Assembly (NCBI GenBank): GCA_040905285.1
Contig: JBBDRV010000105.1
Span: forward strand, 1 to 7,361
Source of the DNA: JBBDRV01 sp040905285
GTDB taxonomy: Bacteria > Bacteroidota > Rhodothermia > Balneolales > Balneolaceae
DNA: 7,361 nt
Direction: 5' to 3'
Part shown: positions 1 through 7,070 of the stretch, piece by piece
How the letters are laid out: every line of letters starts with the position of its first letter
How positions within the stretch are numbered: the first letter of the stretch is position 1
The notes under the pieces: generated by a model
Told to the model about the DNA's origin: nothing
The model's input: only the letters and a program-made list of their open reading frames with translations
Database searches by the model: none
Made by a program: the position numbers and the translations under genes

Positions 1-30
1 ACAATTGACGTTTTCAAGACAGGGGAATTG

Positions 31-55
31 TAATAACTGGCGGAACCAGTTATTA
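31..55. terminator. 10-bp perfect hairpin upstream of the E1 gene (terminator of an upstream gene or leader element)
   Basis: Arms TAATAACTGG (31-40) and CCAGTTATTA (46-55) are exact reverse complements around a five-base CGGAA loop. No clear T tract follows on either strand, so a classical intrinsic terminator is not proven. The hairpin may end transcription of a gene left of the window, or it may be an operator or leader structure for the E1 gene, whose ATG lies 55 bases downstream. Confidence 0.4.
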
Positions 56-110
56 TATCACCGCCCGATTTCCGACATTGACAACATCGTGACAAATGTA
101 GAGAATAATC

Positions 111-2531
111 ATGGCTGATTCAGAGGCGACCAGGTCCAGGAAGAAATATTCAAAAAAAAGAGTAAGTGAAATCCTGAATGATTACAGGATTGCCCGAATC
201 AGCCGTGAGATGTCGATACTTGGACGACGTGAAGTGCTTACCGGAAAGGCAAAATTCGGAATCTTTGGCGATGGCAAGGAGCTGCCTCAGATAGCTATGG
301 CCAGGCAATTTCAAAAGGGGGATTTCCGGTCCGGATATTACAGGGATCAAACGTTTATGCTCGCGATTGGTGAACTGACTGTGAAACAGTTCTTTTCGCA
401 GCTATATGCTCATCCCGATACAAAAGCGGATCCCAGTTCCGGCGGACGTCAGATGAATGCACATTTTGCTACCCGGCTTCTGGATGACAACGGCCATTGG
501 AAGCCACAAATCCGTATGAAGAACACGTCAGCGGATCTGTCACCTACCGCAGCTCAGATGCCGCGCCTTCTGGGTCTTGCACAGGCTTCTAAAATATACC
601 GTGACCATACGGAACTGGATGACCGGGAATTTTCCGTTAACGGGCAGGAAGTTGCGTTTGGAACGATTGGAGATGCCAGTACCTCGGAAGGGATTTTTTG
701 GGAAACGGTAAACGCCGCCGGCGTACTACAGGTTCCGCTGGTGTTATCGGTATGGGATGACGGTTACGGCATATCAGTGCCCAGCAAGTATCAAACCACG
801 AAACAAAGCATTTCAAAGGCCCTCCGGGGGTTTCAAAGAACAAAAAGCGAAGACGGTCTTGAAATTCTGACTGTGCGGGCCTGGGACTACGCCGCACTGC
901 TGGATGTCTACTCGGAAGCAGTTGAACTTGCACGATCCGAGCACGTACCGGTTCTCATTCATGTGGAGGAAGCCACCCAGCCCCAGGGTCATTCTTCTTC
1001 GGGGTCGCACGAGCGATACAAGTCCGCGGATCGGCTCAAGTGGGAAGATGAGTACTGCTGCTGTCATAAAATGAGGTCCTGGATCATTGAAGAGGGTATT
1101 TCGGATTCGGAAAAACTTGATATAATTGAGGAAGAGGCAAAGGAATTGGTGCAGGAATCCAGGAAAGCAGCCCTGAATGAATTTCAGGAATCCGTCAACA
1201 ATGAAAAAGAACAGGTACTTGGCATCCTGGATGATTTTAGCAAAGATCACCCCGGAGCGAAAACAGAAAAGCTTGTAGATACACTGAAGTTTAAAAGAAA
1301 TCCCATCCGTAAGGAGATTGTATCCACGGTCCGTCATGCTTTACGTTATACAAGAGGTGAAAAATCGGTATCAAGAGACCTTCTTTTGAACTGGCTGAAA
1401 GAGAATCAAAAAGAGAATTACCGGAGGTACAACTCCCATTTGGTCAGCGAGTCTGTTCATTCTCCGCTGCATGTGGAGGAGGTTCAGCCGGAGTACCCGG
1501 AGGAGCCGGCAAAGGTTGACGGCCGCGTAGTGCTGCGCGACAATTTTGACAGGCTGTTTCAGATGTATCCCGAGCTGTTGATTTTCGGGGAGGACACCGG
1601 CCGGCTGGGGGACGTAAACCTGGGGCTTGAAGGTTTGCAGGAAAAATACGGTGAGTTGCGGGTCGCCGACACGGGGATCCGGGAAGCGACTATTTTAGGA
1701 CAGGGCATCGGCCTGGCACTGCGGGGACTGAGGCCGATTGCCGAAATCCAGTACCTGGATTACCTTTTATACTGCTTTCAGGGTTTGAGTGATGACCTGG
1801 CCACACTTCGTTACAGAACAGCGGGAGGTCAGACTGCCCCGCTGATCATCAGGACAAGAGGTCACAGGCTGGAGGGTATCTGGCATTCGGGTTCTCCAAT
1901 GGGCATGATCATTAACGGGATCCGGGGCATCCATGTTTGTGTTCCCCGTAATCTGACAGATGCTGCAGGTTTTTACAATACCCTGCTGAAAGGGGATGAT
2001 CCGGCGTTGATTATCGAACCGCTGAAGGGCTACAGGATGAAGGAAAAATTGCCGGTGAATCCCGGGGAATATACTGTTCCTTTAGGCGTACCCGCTATTG
2101 TGAAGGAGGGTTCGGACATTACGGTTGTATCCTATGGCCCTACATGCACTATGGTGGAGAGTATCCTGCCTGATTTTGAGGAAGCAGGCATTTCCGTTGA
2201 ATTGATTGATGTGAGGACACTGTTACCTTTTGACAGAAACAAAATGATTGTTGAATCACTGAAAAAGACAAACAGGATACTGTTTGTCGATGAAGATGTT
2301 CCGGGAGGGGCCACTGCTTATATGATGCAGAAAATAGTGGACGAAGACGGTGGATTCAGATACCTCGATTCAAAGGCCGAATGTCTGTCGGCCAAGCCAC
2401 ACCGGACAGCTTTTTCCACAGACGGTGACTATTTTTCAAAACCTTCCGAGGATGATATTTTTGAAGCCGTTTACAGGATCTTCAATGAAGCTGACCCTTC
2501 ACGTTTCCCTCCGATTGACGGGGCCTCTTAG
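111..2531 (+). CDS. Fused alpha+beta E1 component of a 2-oxoacid dehydrogenase (branched-chain/2-oxoisovalerate type), thiamine-diphosphate dependent
   Basis: This 806-residue cytoplasmic protein joins the E1-alpha and E1-beta chains of a 2-oxoacid dehydrogenase, which are separate in most bacteria. E1 decarboxylates a 2-oxoacid on thiamine diphosphate and passes the acyl group to the lipoyl domain of E2. The alpha half (about 20-395) shows a YYRDQ substrate-pocket motif (76-80), the cofactor motif GDASTSEG (187-194) with N201 and WDDGYGIS (215-222), and the flexible loop with H294 (QGHSSSGSH). A charged linker (about 340-470) leads to the beta half: FGED (492-495), ADTGIREA (519-526), GIWHSGSP with H592 matching the beta-chain active-site His, and a transketolase C-terminal domain (about 655-790, GPTCTMVE, VDVRTLLPFD, VDED). 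The ATG at 111 has only a weak purine stretch upstream (GAGAAT). No E2, E3 or lipoylation gene is nearby. Branched-chain substrate is the usual family name, but pyruvate or another keto acid is not excluded. The gene converges on ctaB. Confidence 0.9.
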   Translation: MADSEATRSRKKYSKKRVSEILNDYRIARISREMSILGRREVLTGKAKFGIFGDGKELPQIAMARQFQKGDFRSGYYRDQTFMLAIGELTVKQFFSQLYAHPDTKADPSSGGRQMNAHFATRLLDDNGHWKPQIRMKNTSADLSPTAAQMPRLLGLAQASKIYRDHTELDDREFSVNGQEVAFGTIGDASTSEGIFWETVNAAGVLQVPLVLSVWDDGYGISVPSKYQTTKQSISKALRGFQRTKSEDGLEILTVRAWDYAALLDVYSEAVELARSEHVPVLIHVEEATQPQGHSSSGSHERYKSADRLKWEDEYCCCHKMRSWIIEEGISDSEKLDIIEEEAKELVQESRKAALNEFQESVNNEKEQVLGILDDFSKDHPGAKTEKLVDTLKFKRNPIRKEIVSTVRHALRYTRGEKSVSRDLLLNWLKENQKENYRRYNSHLVSESVHSPLHVEEVQPEYPEEPAKVDGRVVLRDNFDRLFQMYPELLIFGEDTGRLGDVNLGLEGLQEKYGELRVADTGIREATILGQGIGLALRGLRPIAEIQYLDYLLYCFQGLSDDLATLRYRTAGGQTAPLIIRTRGHRLEGIWHSGSPMGMIINGIRGIHVCVPRNLTDAAGFYNTLLKGDDPALIIEPLKGYRMKEKLPVNPGEYTVPLGVPAIVKEGSDITVVSYGPTCTMVESILPDFEEAGISVELIDVRTLLPFDRNKMIVESLKKTNRILFVDEDVPGGATAYMMQKIVDEDGGFRYLDSKAECLSAKPHRTAFSTDGDYFSKPSEDDIFEAVYRIFNEADPSRFPPIDGAS

Positions 2532-2535
2532 CACT

Positions 2536-2550
2536 CTCTGAGGGTCAGAG
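2536..2550. terminator. Small hairpin at the convergent E1/ctaB ends, possible bidirectional terminator
   Basis: CTCTGA (2536-2541) and TCAGAG (2545-2550) form a perfect 6-bp stem with a GGG loop. It lies in the 13-base gap between the two convergent stop codons and runs into the last codons of ctaB. There is no T tract on either side, so the terminator role is inferred only from position. Confidence 0.25.
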
Positions 2551-3483
2551 CATCCAGTCTGCAAAGATACAGATCCAGATAAGCGGAAGATAAACAAAAG
2601 AAGCAAACATGAGCGACCTCGCCGCAGGCACAGATCGGCAGATGGCAAATTTAACGCCGTACCATAAAAAAAGAAATGTGACGAGAAGCGCTCCGGTAAG
2701 GTAAAAAGTACCCGCCAGGTCTGCTACATAGAGTTTCCAGACAGTGGGAAAGAGTATAATCAGCGGAACCAGAGTCCATATGGAGGTAACGATTCCTTTC
2801 TTGTCATTCTTGGGCAGCATCTGAAAGCCTGCATGATCATAGTCTTTTTTACAGACCCAGGAAATAGACATTACATGAGGTATCTGCCAGCAGAAAACAA
2901 TCCCGAAAAGAATCCACATGCCATGCTCAAATACGGTTCCTGTGGCTGCCGCCCACCCGCCTACCGGGGGAAGCGCCCCCGGGATGGCGCCTACAAAGAC
3001 ATTCAGTGCGGAAATTCTTTTTAACGGGGTATAGGCCCATAGATAAAGGACAGCTGTAGCGAAAGAAATGAGGCCCGCTGTGATATTGACCATAACCAGC
3101 AGATAGAGGAATCCGGCGAAAATCAGAGACAGTGAGAAAAAGAAAACGGATTGTTCTTCCAGGCGTTTGTCAGGCAGAGGTCTTTTGTTAGTCCGCCGCA
3201 TCAGACCATCCAGACCTCTTTCCAGGAACATGTTATGTGCTGCAGTGCCGGCTGCAATCAGATAGGTGCCCAGCAGGGCATGAGCCATCAGAACATAATT
3301 TACTGAACCGGCAGCGCCCATGATAAATCCAACCAGCATGCTGGCCAGGACTGTAAACGTGATCCCCGGCTTGGTCAGCTCATAATAGTCGCTGAAAGTG
3401 CTGAGAAGATAGTTTTTGGTTAATGCTTTGGTAATCACAGAGATGAATTGTGAAATAATTGATGAGAAAAAGAAGGTAACCAA
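2545..3483 (-). CDS. ctaB: Protoheme IX farnesyltransferase (heme O synthase), UbiA prenyltransferase family
   Basis: This inner-membrane enzyme transfers a farnesyl group from farnesyl diphosphate to the vinyl group of heme B to make heme O, the precursor of heme A. The 312-residue product has about nine hydrophobic segments. It shows the first prenyl-diphosphate motif NMFLERGLD (N84, E88, D92) followed by MRRTNKRPLP, then YTPLKR (151-156) and the signature VGAIPGALPPVGGWAA (164-179). The second motif is WQIPH...DYDHAGFQMLP (199-224). Length and motif order fit the family. The start is uncertain: no ATG occurs before M49, inside the first membrane segment. The candidates are TTG at 3483 (used here) and GTG at 3438, which would give 297 residues. 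The gene is divergent from ctaA, the next enzyme in the pathway, so co-regulation from the shared spacer is likely. Confidence 0.95.
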   Translation of the reverse strand: MVTFFFSSIISQFISVITKALTKNYLLSTFSDYYELTKPGITFTVLASMLVGFIMGAAGSVNYVLMAHALLGTYLIAAGTAAHNMFLERGLDGLMRRTNKRPLPDKRLEEQSVFFFSLSLIFAGFLYLLVMVNITAGLISFATAVLYLWAYTPLKRISALNVFVGAIPGALPPVGGWAAATGTVFEHGMWILFGIVFCWQIPHVMSISWVCKKDYDHAGFQMLPKNDKKGIVTSIWTLVPLIILFPTVWKLYVADLAGTFYLTGALLVTFLFLWYGVKFAICRSVPAARSLMFASFVYLPLIWICIFADWML

Positions 3484-3505
3484 TTTTAATCTGATATGTT
3501 ACCTT
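3473..3505. promoter_or_regulatory. 8-bp inverted repeat in the ctaB/ctaA divergent control region, operator candidate
   Basis: AAGGTAAC (3473-3480) and GTTACCTT (3498-3505) are exact reverse complements separated by 17 AT-rich bases. The dyad sits at the TTG start of ctaB, or about 35 bases upstream if ctaB starts at GTG 3438, and about 80-110 bases upstream of the ctaA ATG. Position and symmetry suit a dimeric regulator controlling both heme genes. No known regulator's consensus is recognised, so this is inference. Confidence 0.35.
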
Positions 3506-3523
3506 TATACCCTCTTCAAATAG

Positions 3524-3555
3524 TGGAACGAACTTCCTGTTGAAGGCCGGTTCCA
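3524..3555 (+). other. Nested stem-loop in the ctaA leader
   Basis: TGGAAC (3524-3529) pairs with GTTCCA (3550-3555). Inside, CTTC (3533-3536) pairs with GAAG (3542-3545) around a five-base loop. The structure ends 26 bases before the ctaA ATG and could form in its 5' leader. The stems are short and could be chance. No known riboswitch class is recognised. Confidence 0.2.
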
Positions 3556-3581
3556 ATTTGACACACCCAAATGAATTTTTA

Positions 3582-4526
3582 ATGAAATCAAACAGTTATC
3601 AGAAGCTTGCTGTTACTACTGTAATAGCAACAGTTGTTCTTATTTTCGTAGGAGGACTTGTTCGTGCGGCAGGAGCAGGCCTGGGCTGTCCCGACTGGCC
3701 TACCTGTTTCGGCATGTGGATCCCTCCGACAACGGCTGACGCACTGCCGGCAGAGTTTAATGCAGATCGGTTTAATCCCTACCTGACCTGGCTGGAGTAT
3801 ATCAACCGGTTGATAGGCGTGATAATCGGCCTGCTCATTACAGCCACCTTTGCATTTTCATTCAGATACCGGAGGACAGATCCGGTCATCACCTGGAGTG
3901 CAGGTGTCGCTTTTACCCTGGTTCTTTTTCAGGGGTGGCTGGGCGGACAGGTGGTCAGGTCCGGATTAAACACGGGAATGATCACATTTCACATGGTCCT
4001 GGCGATGATCATCGTGACCGTGTTGCTGTTTACAGCATACAAGGCGGCAAGTGATGACTATTTGAATATTCATCTACGGGAGGGGACAGGTAAACGACTG
4101 ATCACAGCCGGCGGAATCCTGCTGGGTCTTGTTTTGGTCCAGATGGTCCTGGGGACTCAGGTGAGGGAGATGGTCGATATCGTTAAAAATATGCCCGGGG
4201 CACCTCCCAGGGAAGCGTGGCTTGATCAGTTGAACAGCTGGATTTACCCGGCTCACAGGAGTTTTTCCTGGTTCATTATTCTGGCTGCAGGTTTATTCTG
4301 GTGGATAAACCGGAGCAGTTCCCGGACATACATGCTGCGGGTTCTGGGGAATACCATTGTGATCCTGGTTATCGTTCAGGCTTTTATCGGGGCAGGGATG
4401 GAATGGTTCGGAATGCCGGGACTGTTTCAGGTGCTGCATCTTACGGGAGTTGCCCTGTTAATATGCGCAATCGTTCTTCATATGTTGATGGTGGGATTTT
4501 CCAACAGGACGGCAGAAACTAGGTGA
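3582..4526 (+). CDS. ctaA: Heme A synthase, COX15/CtaA family
   Basis: This membrane enzyme oxidises the C8 methyl of heme O to a formyl group, giving heme A for aa3/caa3-type cytochrome oxidases. The 314-residue product has eight predicted membrane segments in the usual two four-helix halves. Visible motifs are GLGCPDWPTC after helix 1 (C36 and C42, the external cysteine pair), WLEYINR (E72) at helix 2, H137 in FHMVLAM, H225 in PAHRSFSW and H286 in FQVLHLTG. In the best-known members the helix 2 motif is EYxHR with a heme-ligand His. Here that position is Asn (N75, codon AAC at 3804-3806). ATG 3582 is chosen because helix 1 begins about eight residues later. An in-frame TTG at 3540 would add 14 residues without similarity to the family core. 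The upstream Shine-Dalgarno is weak. The gene is divergent from ctaB and converges on the MerR-like gene 25 bases downstream. Confidence 0.93.
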   Translation: MKSNSYQKLAVTTVIATVVLIFVGGLVRAAGAGLGCPDWPTCFGMWIPPTTADALPAEFNADRFNPYLTWLEYINRLIGVIIGLLITATFAFSFRYRRTDPVITWSAGVAFTLVLFQGWLGGQVVRSGLNTGMITFHMVLAMIIVTVLLFTAYKAASDDYLNIHLREGTGKRLITAGGILLGLVLVQMVLGTQVREMVDIVKNMPGAPPREAWLDQLNSWIYPAHRSFSWFIILAAGLFWWINRSSSRTYMLRVLGNTIVILVIVQAFIGAGMEWFGMPGLFQVLHLTGVALLICAIVLHMLMVGFSNRTAETR

Positions 4527-4551
4527 TCTGCTTTATTTATGAACCTGTTAT

Positions 4552-4878
4552 TTACAGTGCCCCTGAAAGTTTGCTGAGGAACATCCGGATCTCTTTCAGG
4601 TCTCTCTTGACGTCCGGGGGCAGGTTAATGGCTTCCGGTGTTCCGTTACGATTTTTTTCAAGAACTTTTTTTGCTCCGGATGTACTGTATTTTTTTTCCT
4701 GTATTAAATCTTTCAACTGAAAAATAACAGTCAGATCCCGTTCCTTGTATGTTCTGTTTCCCGCACGGTTTTTGCGCGGGGTCAGTTCATCGAAAATAGT
4801 TTCCCAATACCTCAGGACATGAGGTTCAATTGCTGTTATTTTACTGACTTCACCAATTGAGTAATACAATTTTTTCAT
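4552..4878 (-). CDS. Small MerR-family DNA-binding regulator
   Basis: This 108-residue protein is mostly a MerR winged helix-turn-helix. LYYSIGEVSKIT (4-15) and HVLRYWETIFDEL (20-32) form the helix-turn-helix and first wing, and RKNRAGNRTYKERDL (35-49) the second wing and following helix. A helical stretch then leads to KKYSTSGAKKVLEK (62-75). The tail (about 88-106) is likely helical and short, so there is no room for a metal- or drug-binding effector domain. Such short MerR proteins are common in Bacteroidota and relatives, and their targets are generally unknown. The ATG at 4878 is preferred: the frame is open back to a TTG at 5007, but the extra 43 residues do not look like MerR sequence and the family normally begins near KLYYSIGEV. 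No clear Shine-Dalgarno is seen. Whether it controls the neighbouring heme genes cannot be told. Confidence 0.85.
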   Translation of the reverse strand: MKKLYYSIGEVSKITAIEPHVLRYWETIFDELTPRKNRAGNRTYKERDLTVIFQLKDLIQEKKYSTSGAKKVLEKNRNGTPEAINLPPDVKRDLKEIRMFLSKLSGAL

Positions 4879-5131
4879 AACGTGTAAAAATGTATTTTTC
4901 CCATCGAGTTTTATTACGTACTGGCATTGCCTGTAGGGCTGCCGTCCCTTCTTATCGGGGAATGATGCAACGAGCAAAGCAACGTGGTTTTCAGGCAACC
5001 GGGTCAAAAATATTCCGGCTGTAATACCGGTTGTCCATTAAAGCAATTGTTACCATAGTGTCAGCCGTGCATTCCTGTTGCCGGAAAGGCACAGCACATA
5101 TATCCTAAGAATTCACATAAGTTGCAAGCTA
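4879..5131. other. Intergenic region between the divergent merR-like and glycosyltransferase genes
   Basis: About 250 bases with no gene I can support. It should contain the promoters of both flanking operons, which are transcribed outward, but I see no convincing -35/-10 pair or long dyad. The only ATG-initiated minus-strand reading frame noted is 15 codons (4991-5038), with no recognisable product. The two flanking frames run into this region through TTG codons, but their translations here look non-coding. Confidence 0.5.
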
Positions 5132-6100
5132 TTGATTGAAACGGATCATAACAAAGAGAGCCGCGCTGCATCGGCCCGGTTGGAGGTTTCGGTTGTCGTT
5201 CCGCTTTTTGAAGAGAGCCAGTCATTACCCGAGCTGATCGAGGGGATAGGCCTTGTTCTGCAGCACCACGCTTTTGAAGTGATACTGGTTGATGACGGGT
5301 CAAGGGATGACTCCTGGCAGGTGATCAGGGAATTGCGAACCCGTTATCCATGGCTCAGAGGAGTATCCCTGCAGACAAACTATGGAAAGAGTACAGCACT
5401 GCAAACAGGGTTTGATTCTGTAAGGGGGCGTTATGTTGTGACGCTGGATGCAGACCTCCAGGATGACCCGAATGAGATTCCTGCCTTGCTCGAGGAGTTA
5501 AAATCCGGATACGATCTTGTCAGCGGCTGGAAAAGAAAGAGAAAAGATCCGCTGACCAAGATTATTCCCTCCCGTTTCTTCAACATGGTCACCCGATGGG
5601 TTACAGGTATAAAACTGCATGATTTTAACTGTGGCCTGAAAGTTTACCGGAAAGAGGTGATTGACAGAATCAACCTTTACGGAGAACTGCATCGTTATGT
5701 GCCCCTCCTGGCCAAGTGGCAGGGTTATGACCGGATCGGAGAGAAAGTAGTAAGACATCATCCGCGAAAATACGGAAGGACCAAATTCGGTATTTCCCGG
5801 TTTATACACGGTTTTCTTGATCTGGTTACACTTGTATTCGTGAATAACTACATGTCCCGGCCGATGCACTTTTTCGGCAGCTTCGGCATATTGACGCTGG
5901 CTGCCGGCGGCATAATCAATCTTTATCTGGCTTATGTCAAGATCATACATAATGAGGCGCTGGCAAACCGGCCGCTGCTGTTTCTGGGGGTTATGCTGGT
6001 CGTCATCGGGGTGCAATTCTTTTCTATCGGCTTTTTGGGAGATATGATCAACAAAAGCCAGACAGGCAGCCGGCAACCAAATATTCGTGACCGTATCTGA
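5132..6100 (+). CDS. Membrane-anchored family 2 glycosyltransferase (GtrB/dolichol-phosphate-mannose-synthase-like)
   Basis: The product probably transfers a sugar from a nucleotide sugar to a polyprenyl phosphate on the cytoplasmic side of the inner membrane, as GtrB/DPM-type enzymes do. Sugar and acceptor are not determinable. Counting from TTG 5132 (322 residues), the GT-A fold begins at SVVVPLFEE (about 20-28). It shows VDDGS (53-57, nucleotide-sugar binding), NYGKSTALQTGF, the metal motif DADLQDDP (106-113), SGWKRKR, HDFNCGLK (163-170) and GELHRYVPLLAKWQGY. Two C-terminal membrane helices follow (about 246-270 and 280-305), then a short basic tail. The start is uncertain because the open frame has no ATG before the domain. 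In-frame TTG codons lie at 5078, 5132 and 5180; the last gives 306 residues beginning just before SVVVP and is a good alternative. It is the first gene of an operon with the methyltransferase, one base downstream. Confidence 0.88.
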   Translation: MIETDHNKESRAASARLEVSVVVPLFEESQSLPELIEGIGLVLQHHAFEVILVDDGSRDDSWQVIRELRTRYPWLRGVSLQTNYGKSTALQTGFDSVRGRYVVTLDADLQDDPNEIPALLEELKSGYDLVSGWKRKRKDPLTKIIPSRFFNMVTRWVTGIKLHDFNCGLKVYRKEVIDRINLYGELHRYVPLLAKWQGYDRIGEKVVRHHPRKYGRTKFGISRFIHGFLDLVTLVFVNNYMSRPMHFFGSFGILTLAAGGIINLYLAYVKIIHNEALANRPLLFLGVMLVVIGVQFFSIGFLGDMINKSQTGSRQPNIRDRI

Positions 6101-6101
6101 T

Positions 6102-6959
6102 ATGGGAAAAATCTCTTACGATCCCATCAAGGACAGGTTTGCCCGGCTTATCCGGAACTCACGTAGTCTGCGGAGAGTTTTTTACTTCTTGCTTGATCTT
6201 TTTTTCCTGAGAAGCTGGCACATTCGCAGACTGTTGCGGCGGGCAGGGAAAAGGCTCGATGAACAGGGGGAGTGGGCGGTACTGGATGCTGGCTGCGGAT
6301 TCGGTCAGTATGACCGGTTTATCCTGGCTCAGTTTGAAAATGCCAGGCTTGTTTCCGTGGATATTAAAACGGCGTATATCGATGCATGCAGGAACTATTT
6401 TGAGGCTGAAATAGCATCCGGAAGTGCCCGGTTCGGGATTGAAGACCTGGTGGAAATGGAAAAAGAGAATCAGTTTGACCTGATCCTCTGTGTTGATGTA
6501 CTGGAGCATATTGAGAATGATCTCACGGTGATAAGAAACCTGGTCCATGCCCTCAAACCTGGTGGACAACTGCTGATGCATTCGCCGTCCCACCTCTCGG
6601 AGGCGGATTCGGGCGGTGATGAAGAGAGTTTTGTGGGAGAACATGCCAGGCCGGGCTATTCCAAAAAGGATATCAGTGAAAAATACCGGAAAGCGGGTCT
6701 TTCAATAGACCGGGTCCACTATACATATGGACCGGTTGGTCATCTTTCGTGGGTCATTTCGGTTAAGTACCCTCTGATATTACTTAACAGAATTGGAATG
6801 GCAGGATTGCTTCTGCTTGTAGTCTACTATCCCATTGTACTTCCGGGCTGTCTTTTGATGAATCTGGCGGATCTTTACACGGCAAACAGGAAAGGCCACG
6901 GGATCTACGCTCTTGGTACACATTTGCCCGGACAGACAGGAGCGAAAAACGGTTCCTGA
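6102..6959 (+). CDS. Class I SAM-dependent methyltransferase (Methyltransf_11/25-like) with C-terminal membrane segment
   Basis: The product transfers a methyl group from S-adenosylmethionine to an unidentified acceptor. In the 285-residue protein the SAM-binding glycine motif is VLDAGCGFGQ (60-69). It is followed by the acidic end of strand 2 (VSVDIK, 84-89), FDLILCVDVLEHI (125-137) and LKPGGQLLMHSPS (151-163). After the catalytic domain, a hydrophobic stretch (about 222-255) probably anchors it to the membrane, and a basic helix near 20-50 (RSLRRVFYFLLDLFFL) may also touch the membrane. The ATG at 6102 follows the glycosyltransferase stop by one base (TGA-T-ATG), indicating translational coupling. 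An in-frame GTG at 6087 would overlap that gene and add five residues. The neighbour suggests a lipid-linked sugar, polyprenyl or surface-glycan substrate; quinone or small-molecule methylation is an alternative. It converges on the tRNA-His gene. Confidence 0.85.
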   Translation: MGKISYDPIKDRFARLIRNSRSLRRVFYFLLDLFFLRSWHIRRLLRRAGKRLDEQGEWAVLDAGCGFGQYDRFILAQFENARLVSVDIKTAYIDACRNYFEAEIASGSARFGIEDLVEMEKENQFDLILCVDVLEHIENDLTVIRNLVHALKPGGQLLMHSPSHLSEADSGGDEESFVGEHARPGYSKKDISEKYRKAGLSIDRVHYTYGPVGHLSWVISVKYPLILLNRIGMAGLLLLVVYYPIVLPGCLLMNLADLYTANRKGHGIYALGTHLPGQTGAKNGS

Positions 6960-6990
6960 AACCGGTTGAATTGTGGGCGGTTTCTGTATG

Positions 6991-7065
6991 GGAGCCCGAT
7001 GGGAATCGAACCCACGACCTCCAGGGCCACAACCTGGCGCTCTAACCGACTGAGCTACGGGCTCC
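6991..7065 (-). tRNA. tRNA-His (anticodon GTG)
   Basis: Read on the minus strand, the gene folds into a full cloverleaf. The acceptor is an 8-bp helix (GGAGCCCG with CGGGCTCC), D arm GCTC/GAGC, anticodon stem CCAGG/CCTGG around loop TTGTGGC, and T arm GTGGG/CCCAT around TTCGATT. The GTG anticodon reads His codons. The eighth acceptor pair is G-1:C73, the identity element of bacterial tRNA-His, which confirms the assignment. CCA is not encoded (ATA follows C73), so a CCA-adding enzyme must supply the 3' end. It faces the methyltransferase gene and lies downstream of tRNA-Glu in the same orientation. Confidence 0.97.
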
Positions 7066-7070
7066 GTTTG

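Noticed and set aside
78..106. TTGACA (78-83), a 17-base gap and GAGAAT as a sigma-70-like promoter for the E1 gene
   Set aside because: The -10 match is weak and transcription would begin at or just inside the ATG at 111. Bacteroidota promoters also often differ from this consensus.
813..1337. Long minus-strand reading frame within the E1 gene
   Set aside because: It lies wholly inside a well-supported coding gene on the other strand and its translation has no recognisable domain.
4879..5007. N-terminal extension of the MerR-like protein from a TTG at 5007
   Set aside because: The extra 43 residues show no family resemblance, and an ATG sits exactly where MerR proteins of this type begin.
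4991..5038. Minus-strand 15-codon ATG reading frame upstream of the MerR-like gene
   Set aside because: Too short, with no clear ribosome binding site or recognisable peptide, and not obviously a leader peptide.
5498..6076. 192-codon minus-strand reading frame across the glycosyltransferase
   Set aside because: Shadow of the GT2 gene, whose motifs and membrane helices are clear on the plus strand.
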